Positions 46,729-56,749 of a stretch of 60,263 bases of DNA are shown here, in pieces (positions within the stretch are counted from its first letter, which is position 1; each line of letters opens with the position of its first letter). The DNA lies in assembly GCA_016212425.1 (NCBI GenBank), contig JACRGJ010000073.1, positions 1 to 60,263 on the forward strand. The letters run 5' to 3'. The position numbers were made by a program, and so were the translations under genes. Source of the DNA: Micrococcales bacterium (GTDB lineage: Bacteria > Actinomycetota > Actinomycetes > Actinomycetales > Microbacteriaceae). The notes under the pieces are model-generated. The model made no database searches. It was given only the letters and a program-made list of their open reading frames with translations, and was not told where the DNA came from.

Positions 46729-49037
46729 CCACCCCCGCCTTCCCCTCCGGCACCATCCTCGGCTACCCCCGCCTCGGGCCTCACCGCGAGCTCAAGCGCG
46801 CCGTAGAGGCGTACTGGGCGGGTCGCCTCGACCGCGACGCGCTCGAGGCGACCACCGCCGCGCTCCGCGCGACCACTCGCGAGCGGCTCGCCGGCCTCGG
46901 TCTCGGCCGTGACGATTCGGCGATCCCGGAGGCGTTCTCGTACTACGACCAGGTGCTCGACGCGGCGACCACGGTCGGCGCGGTGCCCTCGCGCTTCGCG
47001 GACCTGCTCGGATCCGGTTCGCTCGATCTCGATGGGTACTTCACCCTGGCCCGCGGGGACGGTCGGCGCGCGCCGCTCGAGATGACGAAGTGGTTCGACT
47101 CCAACTACCACTACCTGGTGCCCGAGCTCGGGCCGGATGCCGACTTCCGCCTCACCTCCGACCGCCTCGTCCGGGAGACCGAGGAGGCGATCGCCGCTGG
47201 CTACGTCACCCGGCCGGTGATCGTCGGGCCGGTGACCCTTCTCGCGCTCGCGAAGGCGGCGGACGACGCGCCGGCGGGCTTCTCGCCCCTCACGCTGCTC
47301 GACCGCGTCCTCCCCGTGTACCGCGAGCTGCTCCGGCGACTGGCGGAGGCCGGGGCGCGCTGGGTGCAGCTCGACGAGCCCGCTCTGGTCAGCGAGTCGC
47401 TCCCGGTCCCGCGGCCGGAGCTCCTGCACGCCGCTCGTACGGCGTACGATTTCCTCGGCGCGGAGCGACCGCTCGGCATCCTCGTCGCGGCGCCGTACGC
47501 CGCCCTCGACGACGCTCTTCCCGTGCTGACCGCCGCGCCCGTCGACGCGATCGCGCTCGACCTGGTCCGGGGCGCCGTGCCCCAGGGGATCACCACCGAC
47601 AAGACGCTGGTCGGCGGGGTGATCGACGGGCACAACATCTGGCGCGGCGACCTCTCGACCGCGTGGGCGAAGCTCGAGGCGCTGCGGGCGGTCGCGCCGT
47701 CGGTGTCGGCGGGCACGTCGACCAGTCTGTTCCACGTCCCGCACGACGTGGCCGACGAGCCGCAGCTGCCCGAGCGCCTGCGCTCCTGGCTCGCCTTCGC
47801 CGACCAGAAGGTCGAGCAGGTGGTCGCCCTCGCGCGCGGGCTGACCGAGGGGCGCGCGGCCATCGAGGCGGAACTGGCCGCCGCATCCGCCGCCCTCGCC
47901 GATCGCCACCGGGCCGAGGGTGTCCGCGACGGCGCCGTGCGTCGACGGATCGCGGAGCTCGACGAGTCCGCGTTCTCCCGCAGCCCGTACGCCTCGCGGC
48001 GCGACGCGCAGGATGCCGCGCTGCCGTTGCCGTTCCTGCCCACGACGACGATCGGGTCGTTCCCGCAGACCGGCGACATCCGCCGCGAGCGCGCCCGCTT
48101 CGCGCAGGGCGAGATCGCCGAGGAGGAGTACACCGGATTCCTGCGGGGGCAGATCCGCGACGTCGTCGAGCTGCAGGAGCGGATCGGGCTTGACGTGATC
48201 GTGCACGGCGAGCCCGAGCGCAACGACATGGTGCAGTACTTCGCGGAGCAGCTCGACGGCTTCGCCGTCACCCGGAACGGCTGGGTGCAGTCCTACGGGT
48301 CGCGTGCGACCCGTCCCTCGATCCTCTGGGGCGACGTGTCCCGTCCGGCGCCCATGACGGTCGCGTGGTCCGCGTACACTCAGACGCTCACCGACAAGCC
48401 GGTGAAGGGGATGCTGACCGGACCGGTCACAATCCTCGCCTGGTCGTTCGTGCGCGACGACCAGCCGCTCGGCGACACCGCGAACCAGGTCGCGCTCGCC
48501 CTGCGCGACGAGATCGCCGACCTGGAGGCCGCGGGCATCGGCGTGGTGCAGGTCGACGAGCCCGCGCTCCGCGAGCTGCTGCCGCTCAAGCGAGTCGACC
48601 AGCCCGCCTACCTGGACTGGTCGGTGCGCTCCTTCCGCCTCGCGACGGGGGGCGCCGCCGACCCGACGCAGATCCACACCCACCTCTGCTACTCGGAGTT
48701 CGGGGTGGTCATCGAGGCGATCGACGCCCTCGACGCGGATGTCACCTCCATCGAGGCGGCGCGCTCACGCATGGAGGTCGTGGCGGATATCGCCGCCAGC
48801 GCGTTCGCCCGCGGCATCGGCCCGGGCGTGTACGACATCCACTCCCCGCGGGTGCCGACCGCCGATGAGGTCGAGGAGCTGCTGGAGGTCGCCCTCGCGT
48901 CGATCCCGGGCCGCCAGGTCTGGGTGAACCCCGACTGCGGCCTCAAGACCCGCGGCTACGACGAGACGGTCGCCTCGCTCGAGAACGTGATCGAGGCGAC
49001 CCGCCGTCTGCGCTCCCGGGTGAGCCAGCGGGCATAG
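46725..49037 (+). CDS. metE: Cobalamin-independent methionine synthase MetE
   Basis: A 770-residue two-barrel enzyme transferring methyl from methyl-THF triglutamate to homocysteine. The N-terminal half has LGYPRLGPHRELKRA; the C-terminal half has LPTTTIGSFPQT, and zinc ligands lie in IHTHLCYSEF (His and Cys) and WVNPDCGLKTRG (Cys). It needs no B12. It overlaps metF by 4 nt. lexA converges on it 68 bp away. No B12 riboswitch is visible. Confidence 0.97.
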   Translation: MTTPAFPSGTILGYPRLGPHRELKRAVEAYWAGRLDRDALEATTAALRATTRERLAGLGLGRDDSAIPEAFSYYDQVLDAATTVGAVPSRFADLLGSGSLDLDGYFTLARGDGRRAPLEMTKWFDSNYHYLVPELGPDADFRLTSDRLVRETEEAIAAGYVTRPVIVGPVTLLALAKAADDAPAGFSPLTLLDRVLPVYRELLRRLAEAGARWVQLDEPALVSESLPVPRPELLHAARTAYDFLGAERPLGILVAAPYAALDDALPVLTAAPVDAIALDLVRGAVPQGITTDKTLVGGVIDGHNIWRGDLSTAWAKLEALRAVAPSVSAGTSTSLFHVPHDVADEPQLPERLRSWLAFADQKVEQVVALARGLTEGRAAIEAELAAASAALADRHRAEGVRDGAVRRRIAELDESAFSRSPYASRRDAQDAALPLPFLPTTTIGSFPQTGDIRRERARFAQGEIAEEEYTGFLRGQIRDVVELQERIGLDVIVHGEPERNDMVQYFAEQLDGFAVTRNGWVQSYGSRATRPSILWGDVSRPAPMTVAWSAYTQTLTDKPVKGMLTGPVTILAWSFVRDDQPLGDTANQVALALRDEIADLEAAGIGVVQVDEPALRELLPLKRVDQPAYLDWSVRSFRLATGGAADPTQIHTHLCYSEFGVVIEAIDALDADVTSIEAARSRMEVVADIAASAFARGIGPGVYDIHSPRVPTADEVEELLEVALASIPGRQVWVNPDCGLKTRGYDETVASLENVIEATRRLRSRVSQRA

Positions 49038-49105
49038 CACTCGAGCCGCGGATGTGCGCGCGCCCGGAGGTCGCGGGCTAAGCGGCGGGGGCCAGACGGC
49101 GCGGG

Positions 49106-49774
49106 TCAGACGGCGCGGAGGACGGCCACGATCTTGCCGAGCACGACGGCCTCGTCGCCGAGGATCGGCTCGAAGGCGGAGTTGCGCGGCAGCAGCCAGG
49201 TGTGGCCGTCGCGGCGACGAAGCACCTTCACGGTCGCTTCGCCGTCGAGCATCGCCGCGACGATCTCGCCGTTCTCCGCGTTGTTCTGCTGCCGCACGAC
49301 CACCCAGTCGCCGTCCGTGATCGCCGCGTCGATCATCGACTCCCCGACCACCTTGAGGATGAACAGATCTCCCTTGCCGACGAGCTGACGGGGCAGCGGG
49401 AAGATCTCCTCCACCTGCTCTTCGGCGGTGATCGGGATGCCGGCCGCGATGCGGCCGACCATCGGCACCATCCGCGCATCGCCCACGGGGGGTGCGGTCT
49501 CGGTCACGGAGGATGTCGGGGGCAGGTCGATCAGCACCTCGAGCGCCCGAGGCCGGTTGGGGTCGCGTCGCAGGTAGCCGCTGAGCTCGAGCTGATTCAA
49601 CTGGTGCGTCACGCTCGAGAGCGACGCCAGCCCCACCTCGTCGCCGATCTCGCGCATGCTCGGCGGATAGCCGCGGCGGGCGACGGACAGCTGGATCGCT
49701 TCGAGGATCGCCTTCTGCTTGTCGCTCAGCGTCGTGCGGCGGCGGCCCCGCCGCGCGCTTTCGGTCTGGTCCAT
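49106..49774 (-). CDS. lexA: LexA repressor
   Basis: A 222-residue SOS repressor. The winged helix has [20 protein letters not shown] and [15 protein letters not shown]. The cleavage site is Ala111-Gly112, with catalytic Ser146 (GESMIDAA) and Lys183 (ATVKVL), so autoproteolysis should be intact. The ATG at 49774 has a GGGAGAAG site. A degenerate LexA box (49851-49866) covers the -35 of its own promoter (-10 TACAGT, 49826-49831). It is divergent from the LysM gene. Confidence 0.97.
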   Translation of the reverse strand: MDQTESARRGRRRTTLSDKQKAILEAIQLSVARRGYPPSMREIGDEVGLASLSSVTHQLNQLELSGYLRRDPNRPRALEVLIDLPPTSSVTETAPPVGDARMVPMVGRIAAGIPITAEEQVEEIFPLPRQLVGKGDLFILKVVGESMIDAAITDGDWVVVRQQNNAENGEIVAAMLDGEATVKVLRRRDGHTWLLPRNSAFEPILGDEAVVLGKIVAVLRAV

Positions 49775-49825
49775 GCCCGCTTCTCCCGATGTCGGTGGCT
49801 GCTGATTCGCTGCAGTCACGTCGGA

Positions 49826-49866
49826 ACTGTATCCGGTGAGACAGCGAAAACGACACATTTGTTCGA
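49826..49866 (-). promoter_or_regulatory. lexA promoter with a degenerate LexA box
   Basis: On the minus strand TACAGT (49826-49831) is the -10, and TCGAACAAATGTGTCG (49851-49866) overlaps the -35. Its left half is perfect and its right half poor, which would fit weak autorepression. Confidence 0.5.
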
Positions 49867-49904
49867 GAGTGTCGGGGGCTGCGGGGATGATCAGGGCCAG
49901 GAGG

Positions 49905-49949
49905 TTGAACTCATGTTCGATCGAAGCTATATTCGGAACACGGGTTCGA
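49905..49949 (+). promoter_or_regulatory. SOS promoter of the LysM gene: two LexA boxes around the -10
   Basis: TTGAACTCATGTTCGA (49905-49920) is a LexA box with one mismatch. Its first six bases, TTGAAC, form a -35. After 17 bp comes TATATT (49928-49933), a strong -10. A second box with core GAAC-N4-GTTC lies at 49934-49949, over the start point. Confidence 0.85.
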
Positions 49950-50026
49950 CCGCGGCGCTCCCGGCCGAGCGTCGCGGTCGTCCCGTCCCCCGACCCACCA
50001 CCGCTCGAATGACGGGAGAACAAGCC

Positions 50027-50377
50027 ATGAGCACCATCGCGACCACCGCATCCGCTCCGCGACTGCGGATCACTCCCCGAGGTCGGGCCGTGGTCGCCGT
50101 GCTCCTCGCGGTCCCGCTTGCGGCGGGAACGGTGGCCTTCGGTCTCGGACAGGGCGCCGCGGCCGACGGCGGGGTGCGAACCGCCTCGGTCGGTGCCAGC
50201 AGCTTCCGCTACGTCACCGTCGGCACCGGGGAGTCGCTCTGGTCGGTGGCGCAGCGGATCGCCCCCAGCGCCGACCCGCGGGATGTGGTCGCAGACCTCG
50301 TCGAGTTCAACCAGCTGGGTTCGGCTTCGGTGCAGGCTGGTGAGCGACTCGCTGTCCCCTCGCAGTACGCGAACTGA
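50027..50377 (+). CDS. Small LysM membrane protein, probable SOS cell-division inhibitor
   Basis: A 116-residue protein. A basic cytoplasmic head is followed by one membrane segment (about 20-40) and an extracytoplasmic LysM domain (about 61-112: [35 protein letters not shown]). Placement divergent from lexA, small size, one membrane helix plus LysM, and strong LexA boxes match the SOS division inhibitors DivS, ChiZ (Rv2719c) and YneA. GGGAG lies 8 nt before the ATG. The inhibitor role is inferred by analogy. Confidence 0.82.
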   Translation: MSTIATTASAPRLRITPRGRAVVAVLLAVPLAAGTVAFGLGQGAAADGGVRTASVGASSFRYVTVGTGESLWSVAQRIAPSADPRDVVADLVEFNQLGSASVQAGERLAVPSQYAN

Positions 50378-50384
50378 GCTGCCC

Positions 50385-50486
50385 GGTGCTGAGAACCGCG
50401 GTGCTCGCGGGAACCGCGGGGCTGCGAGGACTCCGGTGCGGAGAACCGCGGGGCTGGCGAGAATCGCAGGGCTCCCTAGAATCTCC
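50385..50486. repeat. Degenerate 50-bp tandem duplication carrying the hisC promoter
   Basis: 50385-50434 and 50435-50486 align as two copies of about 50 bp, each made of three 15-19 bp subunits beginning GGTGC or GGGCT and containing GAACCGC-like ends. The last subunit of copy two contains TAGAAT, the hisC -10; the matching place in copy one reads GAGGAC. Confidence 0.6.
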
Positions 50487-50488
50487 GG

Positions 50489-51595
50489 GTGACGTCGCTC
50501 TCCGATCTCCCGATCCGAGACGATCTCCGCGGGACGGAGCCGTACGGGGCACCGCAGGATCACGTCCGCTACGCGCTCAATGTCAACGAGAACACGCATC
50601 CCGTGCCCCGGGATGTCGTCGCGGCCATCACCGCGGCGGTCGCCAGGGCGGCAGCGGGAGTCAACCGCTACCCGGATCGCGAGTTCACCGAGCTCCGCGC
50701 GCATCTGGCCCAGTACCTGAGCGGTCGCGCCGGGCCGGGGGAGTCCATCGAGCCGCCGCAGGTCTGGGCGGCGAACGGCTCGAACGAGGTGATTCAGCAC
50801 GTTCTGCAGGCCTTCGGCGGCCCGGGTCGCTCGGTGCTCGGATTCCCGCCCACGTACTCGATGCACTCGATCATCGCCGCCGGCACCCTCACACGCTGGG
50901 TATCCGGCGAGCGTGACGCCGAGTTCCGCATCTCCCCTGCCGCGGCCGTCGCGGCCGTCGAGCGGGCGCGTCCCGACCTCGTGTTCCTGTGCACACCGAA
51001 CAACCCCACCGGCACCCCCCTCGAACCGGACACGATCGCCGCGGTGTACGAGGCGACCGAGGGCATCGTCCTGGTCGACGAGGCCTACGCGGAGTTCATG
51101 CCGGCCGGCTCGGCCAGTGCGCTCAGCCTGCTGCCCGGCCGCCCGCGACTCCTCGTCGCGCGGACGATGAGCAAGGCCTTCGCGTTCGCCGGCGCGCGCC
51201 TCGGCTACCTCGTCGCCGATCCCGCGGTCATCGACGCCCTGCGGCTGGTGCGGCTGCCGTACCACCTCTCCGCCCTGACGCAGGCGGCGGCCGTCGCCGC
51301 ACTGCAGCACGCGCCCGAGATGCTCGCGATGGTCGACGAGATCGCGGGGCAGCGGGATCGCCTGCTCGCCGAACTGCCGGCGATCGGCTTCCCCGTGCAC
51401 GACAGCGCCGCGAACTTCGTCCTCTTCGGCGGGGTGGCCGACCCCGCCGCCACCTTCCTCGCGCTGCGCGAGCGCGACATCCTGATTCGCGACGTCGGCA
51501 TCCCGAACCACCTCAGAGTCACCGCCGGGACCGCCGAGGAGACGACGTTCTTCCTGGCCCGTCTCGCGGACCTCGGCCCCGGCGGGGCTCGGTAG
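50489..51595 (+). CDS. hisC: Histidinol-phosphate aminotransferase
   Basis: A 368-residue PLP enzyme of fold type [11 protein letters not shown] marks the substrate loop near the start, [14 protein letters not shown] the cofactor ring region, and [19 protein letters not shown] holds the Schiff-base Lys. It converts imidazole acetol phosphate to histidinol phosphate. GTG at 50489 follows TAGAAT (50477-50482) by 6 nt. Its stop TAG is reused in the hisB -10. No hisD is visible in the window; it usually precedes hisC. Confidence 0.95.
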   Translation: MTSLSDLPIRDDLRGTEPYGAPQDHVRYALNVNENTHPVPRDVVAAITAAVARAAAGVNRYPDREFTELRAHLAQYLSGRAGPGESIEPPQVWAANGSNEVIQHVLQAFGGPGRSVLGFPPTYSMHSIIAAGTLTRWVSGERDAEFRISPAAAVAAVERARPDLVFLCTPNNPTGTPLEPDTIAAVYEATEGIVLVDEAYAEFMPAGSASALSLLPGRPRLLVARTMSKAFAFAGARLGYLVADPAVIDALRLVRLPYHLSALTQAAAVAALQHAPEMLAMVDEIAGQRDRLLAELPAIGFPVHDSAANFVLFGGVADPAATFLALRERDILIRDVGIPNHLRVTAGTAEETTFFLARLADLGPGGAR

Positions 51596-51604
51596 AATCG
51601 CCGC
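51593..51604 (+). promoter_or_regulatory. hisB leaderless promoter overlapping the hisC stop
   Basis: TAGAAT (51593-51598) begins with the hisC stop codon TAG and is followed by six bases and the hisB ATG at 51605. It is the same hexamer and spacing as the hisC promoter. Confidence 0.55.
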
Positions 51605-52204
51605 ATGAGCCGGTCCGCGCACCTCACCCGCGAGACCCGCGAATCCTCGATCGACCTTCGTCTCGAGCTCGACGGCACCGGTACCGCGGATGTGGAGACC
51701 ACTGTCCCGTTCTTCGATCACCTGCTCTCCGCGTTCGCCAAGCATGCCCTCGTCGACCTCTCCGTCCGGGCCGGCGGGGACATCGAGATCGACGCGCACC
51801 ACACTGTGGAGGACACCGGGATCGTGCTCGGGCAGGCGATCCGCGAGGCGCTCGGCGACAAGCGGGGTATCGGCCGGTACGGGGATGCCACCGTGCCTCT
51901 GGACGAGGCGCTCGCCCGCGCGGTGGTCGATGTCTCCGGCCGCCCGTACCTCGTGCACGAGGGAGAACCGGAGGGGTTCGCCCTGCACCGCATCGGCGGC
52001 CACTTCACCGGGTCCCTCGTCCGTCACGTCTTCGAGGCGATCGCGCTGAACGCGCGGATCACCCTGCACGTCGATCTCCTCCGGGGACGCGATCCGCACC
52101 ACATCGCCGAGGCCCAGTTCAAGGCCGTGGCGCGGGCGTTCCGCGTGGCCGTGCAGAGCGACCCGCGGGTGCACGGCATCCCCTCGACCAAGGGCGCCCT
52201 GTAG
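51605..52204 (+). CDS. hisB: Imidazoleglycerol-phosphate dehydratase
   Basis: A 199-residue monofunctional IGPD. Manganese-binding blocks are [10 protein letters not shown] and [14 protein letters not shown], with [15 protein letters not shown] at the N-terminus. It dehydrates IGP to imidazole acetol phosphate, the HisC substrate. It has no phosphatase domain, so another enzyme performs the HisN/HisB-N step. The ATG is 6 nt after a -10 that overlaps the hisC stop. hisH follows two bases after the stop. Confidence 0.96.
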   Translation: MSRSAHLTRETRESSIDLRLELDGTGTADVETTVPFFDHLLSAFAKHALVDLSVRAGGDIEIDAHHTVEDTGIVLGQAIREALGDKRGIGRYGDATVPLDEALARAVVDVSGRPYLVHEGEPEGFALHRIGGHFTGSLVRHVFEAIALNARITLHVDLLRGRDPHHIAEAQFKAVARAFRVAVQSDPRVHGIPSTKGAL

Positions 52205-52206
52205 CC

Positions 52207-52839
52207 GTGGCGGCTCCGGTCGTCGCCGTGCTGGACTACGGCTCCGGCAACGTGCACTCGGCGGTGAAGGCGCTCGAGCGCGCCGGCGCCGAGGTGCGGC
52301 TGACCGCCGACCGTGCCCTGATCCATCGCGCCGACGGCCTGCTGGTCCCCGGCGTCGGGGCGTTCTCCGCCGTGATGGCGGCGCTGGAGACGGTGCGCGG
52401 CTCCGAGATCGTCGATCGTCGGCTCGCCGGTGGCCGCCCCGTGCTCGGGATCTGCGTCGGGATGCAGATCCTGTTCGACGTCGGCCGCGAGCGCGGCGTG
52501 GACTCGAAGGGGCTGGGTCAGTGGCCGGGGGTCGTCGAGCAGTTGCCGGCCGACGTCCTGCCGCACATGGGCTGGGACACCGTGCGGTCGGACGCCGGAT
52601 CCGTCCTGTTCGACGGCATCGCGGACGAGCGCTTCTACTTCGTGCACTCCTACGCCGCGCAGCAGTGGACCCTCCCTCGGGACGACCGGCGCCGGCCGCC
52701 CGCCCTGACCTGGTCCGAGCACGGCGCGCCCTTCCTCGCCGCGGTGGAGAACGGGCCCCTCTCGGCCACGCAGTTCCACCCGGAGAAGTCCGGCGCAGCG
52801 GGTATCCGGCTGCTGCGCAACTGGCTCGGATCGCTGTGA
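52207..52839 (+). CDS. hisH: Imidazole glycerol phosphate synthase subunit HisH
   Basis: A 210-residue class I glutamine amidotransferase. The nucleophile Cys lies in [12 protein letters not shown], and His and Glu in [10 protein letters not shown] complete the triad. [15 protein letters not shown] is the N-terminal signature. It supplies ammonia to HisF, which is not in the window. GTG start after hisB; its TGA overlaps the GTG of priA. Confidence 0.96.
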   Translation: MAAPVVAVLDYGSGNVHSAVKALERAGAEVRLTADRALIHRADGLLVPGVGAFSAVMAALETVRGSEIVDRRLAGGRPVLGICVGMQILFDVGRERGVDSKGLGQWPGVVEQLPADVLPHMGWDTVRSDAGSVLFDGIADERFYFVHSYAAQQWTLPRDDRRRPPALTWSEHGAPFLAAVENGPLSATQFHPEKSGAAGIRLLRNWLGSL

Positions 52840-53573
52840 CCGGCCGGCTCATCCTGCTGCCGGCCGTCGATGTCCAGGACGGCAGGGCGGTGCGACTCAC
52901 CCAGGGCGCCGCGGGGTCGGAGACCTCCTACGGCGACCCGGTCGAGGCGGCGGCGCACTGGGCGGAGCAGGGCGCCGAGTGGATCCACCTGGTCGACCTC
53001 GATGCCGCGTTCGGCCGGGGCGACAACCGGGCCGTCCTCCGCCGCGTGATCGACGCCGTGCCGGACGAGATCGCGATCGAGCTGTCCGGCGGCATCCGGG
53101 ACGACGCGTCCCTGGACGCCGCCCTCGCGACCGGGGCACGCCGCGTGAACCTCGGCACCGCGGCGCTCGAGGATCCGGAGTGGACGGCCAGGGCGATCGC
53201 CCGCAGCGGCGACCGGGTCGCGGTGGGACTCGACGTGCGCGGCACGACGTTGGCGGCCCGCGGCTGGACCCGGGACGGCGGGGAGCTGTGGGAGGTGCTG
53301 GCCCGGCTCGAGGACGCCGGATGCGCCCGTTACGTCGTCACCGACGTCACGAAGGACGGCACGCTGCGCGGGCCGAACCTCGAGCTGCTCCGCGCGGTCG
53401 CCGCCCGGACGGACCGACCCGTCGTGGCCTCCGGGGGGATCGCGGAGCTCGCCGACCTGGTGGCGCTGCGGTCGCTGGTGGACTCGGGGATCGAGGGCGC
53501 CATCGTGGGCAAGGCCCTCTACGCGGGCGCCTTCACGCTGACCGAGGCGCTGGACGTGGCCGGACGGTCGTGA
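52836..53573 (+). CDS. priA: HisA/PriA phosphoribosyl isomerase
   Basis: A 245-residue TIM barrel. The first catalytic Asp is in [18 protein letters not shown] and the second in [14 protein letters not shown]; the phosphate sites have SGGI and ASGGI. In many Actinobacteria this protein (PriA) serves both histidine and tryptophan synthesis. The region [20 protein letters not shown] fits PriA, but single-function HisA cannot be excluded. It overlaps hisH by 4 nt and the SseB gene by 4 nt. Confidence 0.92.
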   Translation: MTGRLILLPAVDVQDGRAVRLTQGAAGSETSYGDPVEAAAHWAEQGAEWIHLVDLDAAFGRGDNRAVLRRVIDAVPDEIAIELSGGIRDDASLDAALATGARRVNLGTAALEDPEWTARAIARSGDRVAVGLDVRGTTLAARGWTRDGGELWEVLARLEDAGCARYVVTDVTKDGTLRGPNLELLRAVAARTDRPVVASGGIAELADLVALRSLVDSGIEGAIVGKALYAGAFTLTEALDVAGRS

Positions 53574-54343
53574 GCGTGATCCCCGTCCCGCCGCAGCCGG
53601 GAGACAGCGCCGGCGTGCCCTGGGCGGGTCGGAGCTTCGAGCCCAACCCCGCATCCGACGATGACGGGTCGGCGGATGCGCGGCTCCTCGAGGCGCTGCT
53701 GCGCTTCCGGGCCCGCGAACTGGGCCAGCCGGACGTGCTCGACGCCCTCCGCACGGCGCGGGTGCTCGTGCCGCTGGTGGCGGGCCCGGGCAGGGAGGGC
53801 CCCGGTCCCGCGGGCCACCGGATCGACACGAGCCAGGAGCTCTCGCTGGTGACGGTCGCCGCACCCGACGGCCGGCGGGTGCTGCCCGCGTTCACCTCCG
53901 TCGCCACCCTCCGCGCGTGGGACCCCGCCGCCCGGCCGATCCCGGTGGACGCCCGGCGGGTCGCCGTCGCCGCTGCCGGCGAGGGTACGGACCTCGTCGT
54001 GCTCGATCCCGCTTCCGCGACGGAGTTCGCGCTCCGCCGCGGGGCGCTGCGCGCGCTCGCCATGGACGAGCCCTGGGTGGCTCCGGCCGACGACCCCCGG
54101 GTGGCGGCATCCGTCGATCGCGCCGTCGCGGGGGAGCTCGACGTGCTGGCGGCCCGCGCGCTGCCCGGGGACCCGGACGCACGCCTCTCCGGCCCGGACC
54201 TCATCGTCGCGGTGGTGCTGCGCGGAGGCCTCGACGGGGAGGCGCAGCAACGGGTGCTCGCGCGGCTCGCGGAGGACTGGCGGTCGGAGGAGGCGCTCGC
54301 CGAACTCGTCGACTCGATCGCGGTCTCCCTCGTCAGCGTCTGA
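53570..54343 (+). CDS. SseB family protein
   Basis: A 257-residue soluble protein. The central part, [11 protein letters not shown], then [21 protein letters not shown] and [21 protein letters not shown], matches the SseB N-terminal domain. This family often follows hisA or lies near infC in Actinobacteria. Its molecular role is not known. GTG at 53570 overlaps the priA stop, so it belongs to the his operon by translation coupling. Confidence 0.85.
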   Translation: MSVIPVPPQPGDSAGVPWAGRSFEPNPASDDDGSADARLLEALLRFRARELGQPDVLDALRTARVLVPLVAGPGREGPGPAGHRIDTSQELSLVTVAAPDGRRVLPAFTSVATLRAWDPAARPIPVDARRVAVAAAGEGTDLVVLDPASATEFALRRGALRALAMDEPWVAPADDPRVAASVDRAVAGELDVLAARALPGDPDARLSGPDLIVAVVLRGGLDGEAQQRVLARLAEDWRSEEALAELVDSIAVSLVSV

Positions 54344-54427
54344 GCGCAGCGCCGGCCGGGGTTGACTTTCCCCGGCGGCCGGGCCAGGGTCTGTCCCCGC
54401 GGGGCTCCACCTGCGAGGAGGCAAGGC

Positions 54428-55231
54428 ATGGCCGTTCGGCTCGGAGACGCGGTCTTTCGTCTCGACACGCTGCGCTTCGAGCCTTCGCCCAAGCGGGTCC
54501 GGGCCCTCCTGGCAGGTCGAGTCGTGGTCGACACCGACCGCGCCGTCCTCGTCTGGGAGCCGCGGCGGGTAACACCTGTCTACGCCGTGCCGACCGCGGA
54601 CGTCGATGCCGCGATCGTGGCGGCGGAGCAGCCCGCGCCTCCCGATCTCGCCACGTCGCCCGCGGTCTGGACGCCGCAGGTCCCTTTCGACGTGCGACTC
54701 ACCTCCGGCCGTCTCGTCCGGATCGAGGTGCCCGGACATCCAGGGGCCCCGGGTTTCCTGCCGGACGACCCGGATCTGGACGGACTGGTCGTGCTCGACT
54801 TCGCGGCCTTCGACTGGCTCGAGGACGACGATCCCATCGTGGCGCATCCCCACGACCCATTCTCCCGGATCGATGTGCGCGCCTCTCGCGCGGAGTACCG
54901 GCTGAGCCTGAGCGGCGAACCGGTCGCCCTCTCCCGTCGCGTGCGGATCCTGTACGAGACCGGCCTGCCGCCTCGCCTCTACTTCCCTCCTGCCGACCTC
55001 CTGGTCCGGCTCGAGCCGAGCACCACCCGCTCCGCGTGCGCCTACAAGGGCGATGCGAGGTACTTCTCCGCCACGATCGGGGCGCATCGCATCGAGGACA
55101 TCGCGTGGAGCTATCCGGATCCCCTCCTCGACGGCGAACCGGTCCGCGGGCGCATCGCGTTCTTCGAGGAGCGGCTCGACCTGAGCATCGACGGACGGGC
55201 CTGTCCGCAACGGCCCTCGCCCTTCGCGTGA
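54428..55231 (+). CDS. DUF427 domain-containing protein
   Basis: A 267-residue protein. The C-terminal half (about 160-265) has the DUF427 pattern: LYFPPADLLVRLEPSTTRSA, CAYKGDARYFS, AWSYPDPL, and GRIAFFEERLDLSIDG. The N-terminal half contains a weaker copy (RFEPSPKRVRALLAGRVVVD). Function is unknown. GAGGAGG lies 7 nt before the ATG at 54428, which fixes the start. It is convergent with the DUF1844 gene, 20 bp away. Confidence 0.82.
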   Translation: MAVRLGDAVFRLDTLRFEPSPKRVRALLAGRVVVDTDRAVLVWEPRRVTPVYAVPTADVDAAIVAAEQPAPPDLATSPAVWTPQVPFDVRLTSGRLVRIEVPGHPGAPGFLPDDPDLDGLVVLDFAAFDWLEDDDPIVAHPHDPFSRIDVRASRAEYRLSLSGEPVALSRRVRILYETGLPPRLYFPPADLLVRLEPSTTRSACAYKGDARYFSATIGAHRIEDIAWSYPDPLLDGEPVRGRIAFFEERLDLSIDGRACPQRPSPFA

Positions 55232-55251
55232 GTTCGCGCGGACGCGGGCGT

Positions 55252-55629
55252 TCAGGTGACCGGCCCTGTCCACTTCTCCCCGGGGCCCCGGCCGACCGGA
55301 TCGGGGATGGGTGAGGCCTCGCGGAAGGCGAGCTGCACCGTGCGCAGCCCGTCCCGCAACGCGAGCGCGTGGTGGTCGCCGAGGGACGGGGCGGATGCGG
55401 TGACCAGTCCGGCCAGCGCATCGATCAGCTTCCGCGCCTCGTCGAGGTCGAGGGCCGCGTCGCCCTCCTCCGCGAGCCCGCACTTCACGGCCGCCGCGCT
55501 GAGGAGGTGGATCGCCACCGTGTTGATCACCTCGATCGCGGGCACGTCGCCGATGTCCCGCACCTCGTCGCTCGGCTGCGCAGTACTCGGCTGCCCGTCG
55601 CTCACTGGGTCGTCCTCTGCTAAACTCAT
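55252..55629 (-). CDS. DUF1844 family protein
   Basis: A 125-residue acidic protein. VRDIGDVPAIEVINTVAIHL, then DLDEARKLIDALAGLVTA and LRDGLRTVQLAFREAS, is the DUF1844 core. It is encoded next to infC across Actinobacteria; its role is unknown. ATG 55629 has GGAG 5 nt upstream. GTG 55605, with AGAGGA 7 nt upstream, is an alternative. It is divergent from infC; the infC -10 (55621-55626) overlaps its first codons. Confidence 0.85.
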   Translation of the reverse strand: MSLAEDDPVSDGQPSTAQPSDEVRDIGDVPAIEVINTVAIHLLSAAAVKCGLAEEGDAALDLDEARKLIDALAGLVTASAPSLGDHHALALRDGLRTVQLAFREASPIPDPVGRGPGEKWTGPVT

Positions 55630-55870
55630 GCGGGCTCCGGGGTAGATCCCGGAAACGAAAGCGGAGAAATCCCACCCGTCGGCCGCATCACCAGGCTAGC
55701 CGGGTCCGAGTCGAGCGATCGGCGCAGCGTCAGCTGAGCGGATCGCGCGGCAGATCCCTCCACCGGCACCCGCCGGTCGTCGGGGGATGCGCGTGGCTCG
55801 TCCGCGTGGGAGCTCGCCTCTTTCGTGCCCCGATTCGCTCGGGGACCAGCACACTCACGAAGGAGACAGC
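55621..55870 (+). promoter_or_regulatory. infC promoter and long leader
   Basis: TAAACT (55621-55626) is a strong -10 on the plus strand. It would give a leader of about 235 nt ending in AAGGAG before the ATC start. Long leaders of infC-rpmI-rplT operons often carry L20 or attenuation control in other phyla. I see no known motif here. The leader contains several GC-rich dyads. Confidence 0.45.
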
Positions 55871-56525
<655 letters not shown>

Positions 56526-56533
<8 letters not shown>

Positions 56534-56720
56534 GCAGAAGACGCACTCGGGTGCGAAAAAGCGTTTCCGGATCACCGGCAGCGGCAAGGTCGTCAAGCAG
56601 GGCTCCGGCATGCGCCACCACCTCGAGTACAAGTCCTCCCGGGTGACCCGCCGGCAGAACCGCGACGTGGTCCTCGCTCCTCAGGACGCCAAGGGCATCA
56701 AGCGTCTCCTCGGCAAGTGA
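56526..56720 (+). CDS. rpmI: 50S ribosomal protein L35 (bL35)
   Basis: A 64-residue basic protein, [20 protein letters not shown], ending with the [15 protein letters not shown] tail. Full normal bL35 length. Its ATG overlaps the infC stop by 8 nt, so translation is coupled. rplT follows after 29 bp with its own AAGGA site. Confidence 0.97.
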
Positions 56721-56749
56721 CCGGCACGAACGAGTAAGGACAACAAGAA

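Noticed and set aside
55787-55870. ATG at 55787 as the infC start
   Set aside because: No ribosome binding site precedes it, the extra 28 residues have no counterpart in IF-3, and AAGGAG is perfectly placed for ATC at 55871.
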